Shown here: positions 9,155 to 18,965 of the stretch, piece after piece
Layout of the letters: each line of letters begins with the position of its first letter
Numbering within the stretch: position 1 is the first letter of the stretch
NCBI RefSeq assembly: GCF_937952055.1
Contig: NZ_CALFYO010000033.1
Coordinates: forward strand, 260,688-324,687
DNA length: 64,000 bases
Origin: an uncultured Piscinibacter sp.
GTDB taxonomy: Bacteria > Pseudomonadota > Gammaproteobacteria > Burkholderiales > Burkholderiaceae_C
Reading direction: 5' to 3'
Position numbers and translations under genes: made by a program
The notes under the pieces: generated by a model
Databases searched by the model: none
What the model was told of the DNA's origin: nothing
What the model saw: only the letters and a program-made list of their open reading frames with translations

Positions 9155-10759
9155 ATGACGGTTGGGTTCCCGAGATTCAAAGCGCGTCTGCATCAGTTGG
9201 CGACTGGCCTCGTGCTGGCGACGGGTGTGGCATTCGCTGCCCCGGTGCTGGCACAGGACAAGGTGCTGAAGTTCGTGCCCGAGGCCGATCTGCGCAGCCT
9301 CGATCCGATCTGGACCACGGCATACATCACGCGCAACCATGGCTACATGGTGTACGACGTGCTGTTCGCCACCGATGCGAGCTTCAAGGTCCAGCCGCAG
9401 ATGGTGGACAAGTGGGAGGTCAGCAAGGACAACCTCACCTACACCTTCACGCTGCGCGACGGTCTCAAGTTCCACGACGGTGCGCCGGTGCGATCGGCCG
9501 ACTGCATCGCATCCATCGAGCGCTGGGCCAAGCGCGACGTGTTCGGCCAGCGCCTGGGTGAGATGACCGAGGCCTGGACGGCGGTCAACGACAAGACCTT
9601 CCGCCTCAAGCTGAAGAAGCCGTTCCCGTACGTGCTGGAAGCGCTCGCCAAGCCCTCGTCGAACGTGCCCTTCATCATGCCCGAGCGGATCGCCAAGACC
9701 GATGCGTTCACGGCCATCACCGATGCCACCGGCTCGGGCCCCTTCAAGTTCGTCAAGGAACAGTGGGTGCCCGGCAACAAGGTCGTGTATGTCAAGAACA
9801 CCGACTATGTGCCGCGCAAGGAGGCGCCGTCCTGGGGCGCCGGCGGCAAGGTGGTGAAGGTCGACCGGGTCGAGTGGATCTACATCCCTGACTCCGCCAC
9901 CGCGGCGGCCGCGCTGAACACCGGCGAGGTGGACTGGTGGCAGCAGGTGCCGGTGGACCTGGTGCCGGTCGTGGCCAAGAACAAGGACATCAAGGTCGAG
10001 AGCGTCGATCCGCTCGGCTCGATCGGCCTGCTGCGCTTCAACCATCTGAATCCGCCGTTCAACAACGTGAAGATGCGCCAGGCCGTGCTCGCGGTGCTGG
10101 ACCAGAACGACTACGCGATCGCGATCGCCGGCGACCCGAAGAACGGCAAGCCCTGCCCGTCGTACTTCACCTGCGGCACGCCGATGGCCAGCACGGCCGG
10201 CTCCGAGGCGCTGACCGGCAAGCGCGACGTCGAGCGCGCCAAGGCGCTCGTCAAGGAGGCCGGGTACAAGGGCGAGAAGATCATCTTGATGACGGCCACC
10301 GACCAGCCCATCGTCAACTCGCAGGCGCTGGTCACGCAGGAACTGCTGCGCAAGATCGGCCTGAACGTCGAACTCGCGGCGAGCGACTGGGGCACGCTGA
10401 TCACGCGCCGCTCCTCCAAGGAGCCGGTCGAGAAGGGCGGCTGGAGCGTCTTCCACACCTGGTTCGTCGGGCCGGACATCACCACGCCGGCGTTGAACTC
10501 GCCGCTGCGCGGCGCGGGAGACAAGTCGTGGTTCGGCTGGCCGACCGATGCCAAGCTCGAGGAGCTGCGCGATGCGTGGTTCAACGCGCCGACACTGGCC
10601 GACCAGAAGAAGGTCGCCGAAGACATGCAGCGGCGCGCCTTCGAGACCGTGCCCTACATCCCGACGGCACAGTTCATCATCCCGACCGCGTACCGGAGCA
10701 ACCTGTCCGGCGTGATCAACTCGCCGGTGACCTTCATCTGGAACGTCGAGAAGAAGTAG
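9155..10759 (+). CDS. ABC transporter periplasmic substrate-binding protein, family 5 (peptide/opine type)
   Basis: A 534-residue precursor with a signal peptide (cationic MTVGFPRFKARLH, hydrophobic stretch, VLA-QD cleavage after residue 33). The mature part follows the DppA/OppA/family-5 fold: an early DLRSLDPIWTT segment, YMVYDVLF, the diagnostic TYTFTLRDGLKFHDG, and GSGPFKF. It binds the ligand in the periplasm and delivers it to the permease pair encoded next. ATG 9155 is preceded by an AGGAAAAGGA ribosome site; the frame upstream is not coding. As first gene of the rightward operon it defines what the cluster imports, presumably a short peptide or acylated/carbamoylated amino acid. Confidence 0.92.
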   Translation: MTVGFPRFKARLHQLATGLVLATGVAFAAPVLAQDKVLKFVPEADLRSLDPIWTTAYITRNHGYMVYDVLFATDASFKVQPQMVDKWEVSKDNLTYTFTLRDGLKFHDGAPVRSADCIASIERWAKRDVFGQRLGEMTEAWTAVNDKTFRLKLKKPFPYVLEALAKPSSNVPFIMPERIAKTDAFTAITDATGSGPFKFVKEQWVPGNKVVYVKNTDYVPRKEAPSWGAGGKVVKVDRVEWIYIPDSATAAAALNTGEVDWWQQVPVDLVPVVAKNKDIKVESVDPLGSIGLLRFNHLNPPFNNVKMRQAVLAVLDQNDYAIAIAGDPKNGKPCPSYFTCGTPMASTAGSEALTGKRDVERAKALVKEAGYKGEKIILMTATDQPIVNSQALVTQELLRKIGLNVELAASDWGTLITRRSSKEPVEKGGWSVFHTWFVGPDITTPALNSPLRGAGDKSWFGWPTDAKLEELRDAWFNAPTLADQKKVAEDMQRRAFETVPYIPTAQFIIPTAYRSNLSGVINSPVTFIWNVEKK

Positions 10760-10774
10760 CGGCCCCGCCGCCGG

Positions 10775-10797
10775 GCGGGCCCGCTCAGCGGGCCCGC
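10775..10797 (+). promoter_or_regulatory. Perfect 10-bp stem-loop between binding-protein and permease genes
   Basis: GCGGGCCCGC and its exact complement are separated by only TCA, directly after the binding-protein stop. There is no T-run. Such hairpins after the first cistron commonly protect the abundant binding-protein mRNA from 3' decay and reduce downstream expression, so I read it as a processing or partial-attenuation element and not as a true terminator. Confidence 0.6.
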
Positions 10798-10814
10798 GAT
10801 CGATCCCCTCACCG

Positions 10815-11756
10815 ATGCTCCGATACCTGCTGAAGCGCCTGCTCGCCACCATTCCGGTGATGGGCGTCGTGGCGCTGTTCGTGTTCTCGCTGCTCTACCT
10901 GAGCCCGGGCGACCCGGCTGCGGTGATTGCCGGCGACATCGCCACCGAGGCCGACATCGCGCGCATCCGCGCCCAGCTGGGGCTGGACCAGCCCTACCTC
11001 GTGCGCTTCGGCAGCTGGCTGTGGGCGCTGGCGCACGGCGACCTGGGCACCTCGATCTTCACCACCTTGCCGGTGACCACGCTGATCGGGCAGCGCGTCG
11101 AGCCGACGCTCGCTCTCACGGTGTGCACGCTGATCGTCGCCGTCGGACTGGCGGTGCCCCTGGGCGTGCTGGCGGCCGCGCGCGCCGGCGGCTGGATCGA
11201 TCGCGTCGTGATGGCCGTCTCGGTACTCGGCTTCTCGGTGCCGGTGTTCGTGATCGCCTACGGGCTGATCCTGCTGTTCGCGGTGCAGCTCGAATGGCTG
11301 CCGGTGCAGGGCTACCGCAGCCTGAAGGAAGGGTTCGGCCCCTTCATCCGCCACATGATCCTGCCCAGCCTGGCGCTGGGCATCGTCTACATGGCGCTGA
11401 TCGCGCGCATCACGCGGGCCACCATGCTCGACGTGCTGGCGCAGGACTACGTGCGCACCGCGACCGCCAAGGGGCTGGCGCCGCGCACCGTGCTGGTCCG
11501 TCATGCGCTGAAGAACGCCGCGGTGCCCATCGTCACCGTCATCGGCATTGGCGTGGCCTTGCTGATCGGCGGGGTGGTGGTGACCGAGACCGTCTTCGCG
11601 ATCCCGGGCCTCGGCCGACTCACCGTGGATGCGATCCTGCGCCGCGACTACCCGATCATCCAGGGCGTCACGCTGCTGTTCTCCGCGGTGTACGTGCTGG
11701 TCAACCTGCTGGTCGACCTCAGCTACTCGCTGTTCGATCCTCGCATCCGCTACTGA
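10815..11756 (+). CDS. ABC transporter permease, DppB/OppB type
   Basis: A 313-residue inner-membrane permease. The N-terminus MLRYLLKRLLATIPVMG is characteristic of DppB-class subunits, and LSPGDPA in the first periplasmic loop is a family landmark. About six membrane helices follow. The cytoplasmic EAA loop that docks onto the ATPases is visible as DYVRTATAKGLAPRTVL around residues 212-228. Four bases separate it from the second permease, so the two are co-translated. Confidence 0.93.
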   Translation: MLRYLLKRLLATIPVMGVVALFVFSLLYLSPGDPAAVIAGDIATEADIARIRAQLGLDQPYLVRFGSWLWALAHGDLGTSIFTTLPVTTLIGQRVEPTLALTVCTLIVAVGLAVPLGVLAAARAGGWIDRVVMAVSVLGFSVPVFVIAYGLILLFAVQLEWLPVQGYRSLKEGFGPFIRHMILPSLALGIVYMALIARITRATMLDVLAQDYVRTATAKGLAPRTVLVRHALKNAAVPIVTVIGIGVALLIGGVVVTETVFAIPGLGRLTVDAILRRDYPIIQGVTLLFSAVYVLVNLLVDLSYSLFDPRIRY

Positions 11757-11760
11757 GCCG

Positions 11761-12650
11761 ATGAGCATGTCGACGAGCGCCTCAGCCGTGATCATCGCGC
11801 CCCGCTCGGTGTCGCCGACCTGGCTGCGCTTCAAGGACGCGCTGCGCCGCCATCCCACCGCCATTGCCGGCGCAGTGGTGCTGGTACTGATGGTCTGCGT
11901 GGCGCTGTTCGCGCCCTGGCTCGGCACGACCGACCCGCTGGCGCTTTCGCCTGTCCGGCGCCTCAAGCCGCCGTCGGCCGAACACTGGTTCGGCACCGAC
12001 ATGATCGGCCGCGATGTCTACAGCCGGGTGGTCTACGGCACGCGGGTGTCGCTGTCGGTGGGCCTGGCGGTGGCGCTGCTGGCCAGCGTGATCGGCCTGG
12101 CCGTCGGACTGGTGACGGGCTACCTGCGCTGGCTGGACGCGGTGGTGATGCGTGTCATGGATGGGCTGATGTCGATCCCGTCGGTGCTGCTGGCGATCGC
12201 GCTGATCTCGCTGACCAAGGCCAGCCTGCAGAACGTGATCGTCGCCATTGCCATCACCGAGGTGCCGCGCGTGGTGCGCCTGGTGCGCTCGCTGGTGCTG
12301 ACACTGCGCGAGCAACCCTACGTGGAAGCGGCCACGGCCTCGGGCACCCGTCTGCCCGCCATCCTGCTGCGCCACATCCTGCCCAACACGGTGGCGCCGC
12401 TGCTGGTGCAGGCCACCTACATCTGCGCCTCCGCCATGATCACCGAGGCCATCCTGTCCTTCATCGGTGCAGGCACGCCGCCCAACATCCCGAGCTGGGG
12501 CAACATCATGGCCGAGGCGCGCAGCCTCATCCAGGTGGCGGGCACCATCCTGCTGTTCCCGGGAATCTTCCTGTCGATCACGGTGCTGTCGGTCAACCTG
12601 CTCGGTGACGGCATGCGCGATGCGCTCGACCCCCGACTGGCGCGCCGGAT

Positions 12651-12654
<4 letters not shown>
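11761..12654 (+). CDS. ABC transporter permease, DppC/OppC type
   Basis: A 297-residue permease with the short N-terminal cytoplasmic extension and first helix typical of DppC subunits, then HWFGTDMIGRDVYSRVVYG, the signature that precedes the transport domain. The EAA loop reads PYVEAATASGTRLPAIL. It forms the heterodimeric channel with the preceding permease. A second in-frame ATG lies six bases downstream of the chosen ATG 11761. The stop overlaps the GTG start of the first ATPase. Confidence 0.93.
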
Positions 12655-13690
<1,036 letters not shown>

Positions 13691-13694
<4 letters not shown>

Positions 13695-14713
13695 ACATGG
13701 CAGACACCCCCAAGGACCTGCTGCTCGACGTTCAGGGGCTGCGCAAGCACTACGCCACCGAGCAGGGCTGGCTGGGCCGCAGCGGCGGCAAGGTGCGCGC
13801 GGTCGACGGCGTCAGCTTCTCCATCGCCGCCGGCGAGACGCTCGGCCTGGTGGGCGAGTCGGGTTGCGGCAAGTCCACCACCGGCAAGCTCATCCTGCGC
13901 CTGCAGGATCCCACCGAAGGCCGCATCCTGTGGCGCGGCCAGCCCATCGAGGCCCTGAGCCAGGCGCAGATGCGTCCGGTGCGGCGCGAATTGCAGGCGG
14001 TGTTCCAGGATCCGTACTCGTCGCTTAATCCGCGCATCCGCGCCGCCGACATCGTGGCCGAGCCGCTGCGCAACTACGAAAGCCTTTCTGACTCGGCGAC
14101 CCGCGAGCGCGTGGCACAACTGTTCGAGCGCGTGGGCCTGCGCCCGGACCAGATGGTGAAGTACCCGTTCGAGTTCTCCGGGGGTCAGCGCCAGCGTCTG
14201 GGCATCGCGCGAGCACTGTCGGTGCAGCCCAGGCTCATCGTCTGCGACGAACCGGTGTCGGCGCTCGACGTCTCGGTGCAGGCGCAGGTCATCAACCTCA
14301 TGATGGACCTGCAGCAGGAGTTCCACCTGTCCTACCTGTTCATCGCGCACGACCTGGCGGTGGTGGAGCACATCAGTCACCGGGTGGCGGTGATGTACCT
14401 GGGCAAGATCGTCGAGATCGCGCCGCGCAAGGCGATCTTCACGCAGCCGCTGCATCCCTACACCGAAGCCTTGCTCGACGCCGTGCCGGTGCCCGACCCC
14501 ACGGTGCGCAGGCAGCGCCGGGTCCTGAGCGGCGACGTGCCCAGCCCCATGAAGCCTCCCCCCGGGTGCCATTTCCACACCCGCTGCCCGCACGCCGAAG
14601 AACGCTGCCGGCGCGAGGAACCGCCGCTGCAGCAGGTGCAGGCGGGCCAATGGGTGGCGTGCCATCTGCGCCAGCCCGCCTCCATGCCCAAGAAGGAGCA
14701 GACTGCGGCATGA
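13691..14713 (+). CDS. ABC transporter ATP-binding protein, DppF/OppF type
   Basis: The second ATPase subunit, 340 residues. Walker A is GESGCGKSTTG, the signature is FSGGQRQRLGIARAL, Walker B is LIVCDEPVSALD, and the switch is IAHDLAVV. It also carries the C-terminal Cys-containing HTRCPHAEERC element. DppD- and DppF-type subunits pair to power the importer. The ATG overlaps the preceding stop as ATGA, and its own stop overlaps the ATG of the diaminopropionate ammonia-lyase gene, tying transport and metabolism into one transcript. Confidence 0.93.
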
Positions 14714-15936
14714 GCATGACCAGCACCCCTGAAGCACGCGCCTACGCCAATCCGGCGGCCGCTGCGCCCGCGCTGCCCTATGACGGCGGGCCGCCGCGCA
14801 GCCTGACGCGCGCCGGCTTCGATGCCGCGCTGGCCGAGATCTCGAGCTGGCCCGGTTATGCAGCGACGCCGCTGCGGGAACTGCCGGGGCTGGCGCGGCA
14901 GCTCGAAGTGGGCGAACTGCTCTACAAGGACGAGCGCGACCGCTTCCGCCTCGGCAGCTTCAAGGCGCTCGGCGGCGCGTACGCGGTGGCCAATGTGCTG
15001 CGCCACAAGGCCATGTCCGCGCGCGGTCTCGCGCACGTCAGCTCGCGCGATCTGCTGTCGGGCGCCTTCGACGACGTCGTTCGCGGCGCGACCGTCACCT
15101 GCGCCACCGACGGCAACCATGGCCGCTCGGTGGCCTGGGGTGCACGGCTGTTCGGCTGCCGCTGCGTGATCTATGTGCACGAACATGTCAGCCAGGGCCG
15201 GCGCGACGCGATTGCCCGCTATGGCGCCGAGGTGCGCGAGGTGAAGGGCAACTACGACGACGCCGTGCGCCATGCGGCTGCGACTGCGGCGGCCGAAGGC
15301 TGGACCGTGGTGTCCGACACCTCGTACCCCGGCTACCGCGACATCCCCCTGGATGTGATGTGCGGCTACGGCGTGATGGGCGCCGAGATCGTGCAGCAGC
15401 TGGCCGGCCGCCCGGTGCCGACGCATGTGTTCGCGCAGGCCGGAGTCGGCGCGCTGGCGGCGGCGGTGTGTGCCACCTTCTGGCTACGCTGGGGCGAACG
15501 ACGCCCGCGCTTCGTGGTGGTGGAGCCGACCCGGGCCGACTGCGTCTATCGCAGCCTGCAGGCGGGACGCCCGGTCGTCGTCGGGGGTGCCCTCGACACC
15601 GTGATGGCTGGGCTGGCCTGCGGCGAAGTGTCGGACCTGGCCTGGGAGGTGCTGCACAGCGGCGCCAACGTGGCGGTGGCGGTGGACGACGACTATGCGC
15701 TGCAGGCGATGCGCGTGCTCGCCGATCCGGCACCTGGCGACCCGCCGGTGGTGGCCGGCGAGACCGGGGGCGTCGGTCTGGCCGCGCTGCTCGCCGCCCG
15801 CGATCACCCGGCGCTGCGGCAGACGCTGGCACTGGACGATTCATCGCGCGTGCTGCTGCTGGGCAGCGAAGGAGACACCGACGCGGTGATCTACCGCGAG
15901 GTCGTGGGTCGCAGCGCCGAGGACGTGCTCAGGTGA
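14710..15936 (+). CDS. dpaL: Diaminopropionate ammonia-lyase (PLP-dependent)
   Basis: A 408-residue fold-type II PLP enzyme. The PLP-binding lysine is Lys85 in FRLGSFKALGGAYA, a sequence specific to diaminopropionate ammonia-lyases (E. coli YgeX). Further marks are TDGNHGRSVAWGA, the FAQAGVGALAAAV phosphate loop region and VAGETGGVGLAAL near the end. The enzyme converts 2,3-diaminopropionate to pyruvate and two ammonia, for both D and L isomers in characterised members. In this operon it follows the ABC importer and precedes two decarbamoylating hydrolases, pointing to imported diaminopropionate derivatives as carbon/nitrogen source. ATGA and GTGA overlaps lie on either side. Confidence 0.92.
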   Translation: MSMTSTPEARAYANPAAAAPALPYDGGPPRSLTRAGFDAALAEISSWPGYAATPLRELPGLARQLEVGELLYKDERDRFRLGSFKALGGAYAVANVLRHKAMSARGLAHVSSRDLLSGAFDDVVRGATVTCATDGNHGRSVAWGARLFGCRCVIYVHEHVSQGRRDAIARYGAEVREVKGNYDDAVRHAAATAAAEGWTVVSDTSYPGYRDIPLDVMCGYGVMGAEIVQQLAGRPVPTHVFAQAGVGALAAAVCATFWLRWGERRPRFVVVEPTRADCVYRSLQAGRPVVVGGALDTVMAGLACGEVSDLAWEVLHSGANVAVAVDDDYALQAMRVLADPAPGDPPVVAGETGGVGLAALLAARDHPALRQTLALDDSSRVLLLGSEGDTDAVIYREVVGRSAEDVLR

Positions 15937-17165
15937 GCACGGCCGCCGTGCACATCGACCCGGCGCGCCTGCTGGAACGCCTGGACAGTCTGGCGGCCAT
16001 CGGCGCGACCGCCGAAGGCGCGTGCTGCCGTCTCGCGCTGACCGACGACGATCGCGCCGGGCGCGACAGGGTGGTGGCATGGATGCGCGAACTCGGCCTG
16101 CAGATCGCCGTCGATGGCATCGGCAACATCTTCGGCCGCCGTCCCGGCCGGGAAGACCTGGCGCCGGTGATGACCGGCTCGCACATCGACACCGTGCGCA
16201 CCGGCGGTCGCTACGACGGCAACTACGGCGTGCTGGCGGGCCTGGAAGTGGTGCAGGCCCTGAACGACGCGGGCCTGACGACACGGCGCCCGCTGGTGGT
16301 CGGTGTGTTCACCAACGAGGAAGGCGCGCGCTTCCAGCCCGACATGCTGGGCTCGCTGGTGTACGCGGGCGGCCTGCCGCTGGAGCAGGCCTACGCCACG
16401 CGCGCCATCGATGGCGCGGGGCTGCGCGCGGAGCTCGAGCGCATCGGCTACCTGGGCGAGGCGCCACTGCCCCTGTGCACGCCTCATGCCTTCGTCGAAC
16501 TGCACATCGAGCAGGGGCCGGTGCTCGACGCGGAGGGCGTGACCATCGGCGCCGTGCGCGACCTGCAGGGCATCTCGTGGCAGGAAGTCGACATCCGCGG
16601 ACAGTCCAACCATGCCGGCACGACGCCGATGCGGCTGCGTCACGATGCCGGCTATTGCGCCGCCGCGATCGGCAGCTTCCTGCGCCGCTTGGCCGACGAA
16701 ATGGGCGGCAGCCAGGTGGCGACCATGGGCGCGCTGACGCTGCAGCCGAACCTGATCAACGTCATCGCCGCCCGTGCCAGGCTCACCGTGGACCTGCGCA
16801 ACACCGACGAGGGCCTGCTGCAGCAGGCCGAGCGTCGGCTGGCGCAGTTCCTCGCGGAGCTGGCGTCGAACGAAGGGGTGAAGATCGAAACCCGGCCGTT
16901 GGCTCGCTTCGAGCCGGTGCGCTTCGACTCGGGCGTGGCCGATCTCATCGCGCGCACCGCGCAGCGGCTCGGCCATTCGCACCGCCCCATGAGCTCAGGA
17001 GCCGGGCACGATGCGCAGATGATGGCGCGCATCTGTCCCACCGCGATGATCTTCGTGCCCTCGGTCCAGGGCATCAGCCACAACCCGGCCGAACACACGG
17101 CGCCCGCGCACCTGCATGCCGGCGCCGAGGTGCTGCTGCACACCCTGCTCGAACTGTCGGCCTGA
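15933..17165 (+). CDS. Zn-dependent hydantoinase/carbamoylase-family amidase (second paralogue)
   Basis: A 410-residue paralogue of the enzyme at 2273, with the same ligand set: GSHIDTVRTGGRYDGNYG, TNEEGARF, ELHIEQGPVLD and a C-terminal GISHNPAEHT. Family reactions are hydrolysis of N-carbamoyl-L-amino acids, beta-ureidopropionate or ureidoglycolate-type compounds. GTG 15933 overlaps the ammonia-lyase stop as GTGA and is the only sensible start. The upstream part of the open frame is antisense-like junk over the lyase gene. Position directly after diaminopropionate ammonia-lyase suggests that it supplies free diaminopropionate from a carbamoylated precursor. Confidence 0.92.
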   Translation: MSTAAVHIDPARLLERLDSLAAIGATAEGACCRLALTDDDRAGRDRVVAWMRELGLQIAVDGIGNIFGRRPGREDLAPVMTGSHIDTVRTGGRYDGNYGVLAGLEVVQALNDAGLTTRRPLVVGVFTNEEGARFQPDMLGSLVYAGGLPLEQAYATRAIDGAGLRAELERIGYLGEAPLPLCTPHAFVELHIEQGPVLDAEGVTIGAVRDLQGISWQEVDIRGQSNHAGTTPMRLRHDAGYCAAAIGSFLRRLADEMGGSQVATMGALTLQPNLINVIAARARLTVDLRNTDEGLLQQAERRLAQFLAELASNEGVKIETRPLARFEPVRFDSGVADLIARTAQRLGHSHRPMSSGAGHDAQMMARICPTAMIFVPSVQGISHNPAEHTAPAHLHAGAEVLLHTLLELSA

Positions 17166-17174
17166 GGAGCCACC

Positions 17175-18131
17175 ATGCCGAGAATCATCACCGTGGGCGC
17201 CGCCCAGCTCGGGCCCATTGCCCGCAGCGACTCCCGTGCCCAGGTGGTCGAGCGCATGCTCGCGCTGATGCGCGACGCCCGGTCCAACGGCTGCGACCTG
17301 GTGGTGTTCCCGGAACTGGCGCTCACCACCTTCTTCCCGCGCTGGTACTTCGAGCATCAGCAGGACATCGACGCTTTCTTCGAGCGCGCCATGCCCAGCC
17401 CGGACACGCAGCCGCTGTTCGATGCGGCGCGCACGCTCGGTGTGGGTTTCTGCCTCGGCTACGCCGAACTGGTGGAGGAGGGCGGGAGGCTGCGCCGCTT
17501 CAACACCGCCATCACGGTCGACAAGCAAGGCGCCATCGTCGCGCGCTACCGCAAGATCCACCTGCCCGGCCATGCGGAGCACGAGCCGTGGCGGCGCTTC
17601 CAGCACCTGGAGAAGCGCTACTTCGAGGTCGGCAACCTGGGCTTCCCGGCCTTCCGGGCGAACTTCGGCGAAGGCAAGGCCGGCATCTTCGGCATGGCCA
17701 TCTGCAACGACAGGCGATGGTCCGAGACCTATCGCGTGCTCGGCCTGCAGGGAGTCGAGATGATCCTCATCGGCTACAACACGCCGGTGCACAACCCGCC
17801 CGCGCCCGAGCACGATGCGCTCTCGCACTTCCACAACGAGCTGGTGATGCAGGCGGGCGCGTATCAGAACGGCACCTGGGTGGTGGGCGTGGCCAAGGCC
17901 GGCAACGAAGAGGGCGTCGAGCAGATCGGCAACTCGATCATCGTGGCGCCTTCGGGAGAGATCGTCGGCGCCTGCACCACCACCGGCGACGAACTCGCCG
18001 TCGCACGCTGCGACCTGGATCTCACAGCGTCCTACAAGAACACCACCTTCAATTTCGCCCGCCATCGCGAGCCCGCGCAGTACCGCATGATCGTGGAGCG
18101 AAAGGGCGCGGTGCCGCCGGCCCAGGATTGA
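17175..18131 (+). CDS. N-carbamoyl-D-amino-acid hydrolase (nitrilase superfamily)
   Basis: A 318-residue carbon-nitrogen hydrolase. The Glu-Lys-Cys triad is Glu47 in FPELALTTFFPRW, Lys127 in RYRKIHLPG and Cys177 in MAICNDRRW. The residues around each match D-carbamoylases (DCase of Agrobacterium) more closely than other nitrilases, including LEKRYFEVGNLGFP and YNTPVHNP. It hydrolyses N-carbamoyl-D-amino acids to D-amino acid, CO2 and ammonia. GAGGAG lies upstream of ATG 17175. Last gene of the rightward operon. No hydantoinase gene accompanies it here, so its natural substrate may not arise from hydantoins. Confidence 0.93.
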   Translation: MPRIITVGAAQLGPIARSDSRAQVVERMLALMRDARSNGCDLVVFPELALTTFFPRWYFEHQQDIDAFFERAMPSPDTQPLFDAARTLGVGFCLGYAELVEEGGRLRRFNTAITVDKQGAIVARYRKIHLPGHAEHEPWRRFQHLEKRYFEVGNLGFPAFRANFGEGKAGIFGMAICNDRRWSETYRVLGLQGVEMILIGYNTPVHNPPAPEHDALSHFHNELVMQAGAYQNGTWVVGVAKAGNEEGVEQIGNSIIVAPSGEIVGACTTTGDELAVARCDLDLTASYKNTTFNFARHREPAQYRMIVERKGAVPPAQD

Positions 18132-18188
18132 GCCCCAGCAGACGGCTGCCTGGACGCCATGCGGCCATCCAGGGACACGGGCGCCAGT

Positions 18189-18965
18189 TCAGTCCCTGAG
18201 ATCCGGATCGCTGGCGACGATGTCGTCCCACAGCGTCTGGAACGAAAGCCAGCCAAAGCGAGGCGAGCCGAGCGTCGACGCCAGCCAGCCTGCGTCCTCG
18301 GCGGGGTACTGCGTCGGCGTGCCGGCTGCTTCCGCACGCAGCTGGTCATCGCAGCAGCGATTCATCAGCACGAACCACCAGGCGGCCTCGTCCACCGAAG
18401 AGCCGGTCGTGAAGATGCCGTGGCCCGCGTGGATCGCCACTCGCTCGTCGCCAAAGGCGCGCGCAAAGCGCTCGGCGGACGCGGTGTCGCGTACCAGTCT
18501 CGGCTCGCGGATCAGGGCCTGCTGCCCATAGAAGACGCTGGCATCTTGAGTGATCGGATCGAGCAGGCGTTCGAGCGCCGCCCAGGTCGACGCGGCGGAT
18601 GCATGGGCGTGGCACACCGCCGCCACGTCGGGTCTTGCGCGGTGCAACGCCGTGTGCAACAGCAGGCCGACTGGGTTGACCGCACCGTCGCCCTGGACGA
18701 CGCGGCCCTGGTGGTCGACCTGCACCAACTGCGAGGCCTTGACGCGGTGCATCGGAACGCCAATGGGGTTGACCCAGAAGCAGTCGGCCCGCTGCGGATC
18801 GCGAACCGTGATATGGCCCAGCAGCCCCTCGGACAGTCCGCGGCGGCCCAGAATCCGACAGGCGGCCGCGAGCCGTTCCTGCACGTGCCGACGTTCGGCC
18901 TCCTTCGTCTCGAAGACAGGCGGCTCGCGGGTGGCAAAGGCATTGATCGAGACGGTGGTCTGCAT
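18189..18965 (-). CDS. Class II aldolase/adducin family protein
   Basis: A 258-residue class II aldolase-fold protein. LGHITVRDP and the metal ligands in CHAHASAAS (HxH) and HGIFTTG are recognisable, as are the NPIGVPMHRVKAS and VNPVGLLLHTALHRARPD segments. The family includes fuculose- and ribulose-phosphate epimerases/aldolases and decarboxylase-like enzymes. This subtype, with the WWFVLMNRCCDDQL helix, is often annotated only as an aldolase-like protein. The ATG at 18965 is the first one with a normal N-terminus; upstream sequence in frame is low-quality. It converges on the carbamoylase gene with a 57-bp gap containing a short inverted repeat. Confidence 0.85.
   Translation of the reverse strand: MQTTVSINAFATREPPVFETKEAERRHVQERLAAACRILGRRGLSEGLLGHITVRDPQRADCFWVNPIGVPMHRVKASQLVQVDHQGRVVQGDGAVNPVGLLLHTALHRARPDVAAVCHAHASAASTWAALERLLDPITQDASVFYGQQALIREPRLVRDTASAERFARAFGDERVAIHAGHGIFTTGSSVDEAAWWFVLMNRCCDDQLRAEAAGTPTQYPAEDAGWLASTLGSPRFGWLSFQTLWDDIVASDPDLRD

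Noticed and set aside
14710..18131. Classical hydantoin utilisation operon
   Set aside because: No hydantoinase, hydantoin racemase or Mhp1-type permease gene is present, so the carbamoylases alone do not justify that label.
18150..18174. Terminator between the convergent carbamoylase and aldolase genes
   Set aside because: CCTGGA and TCCAGG form only a 6-bp stem with a 13-base loop and no T-run; too weak to annotate.
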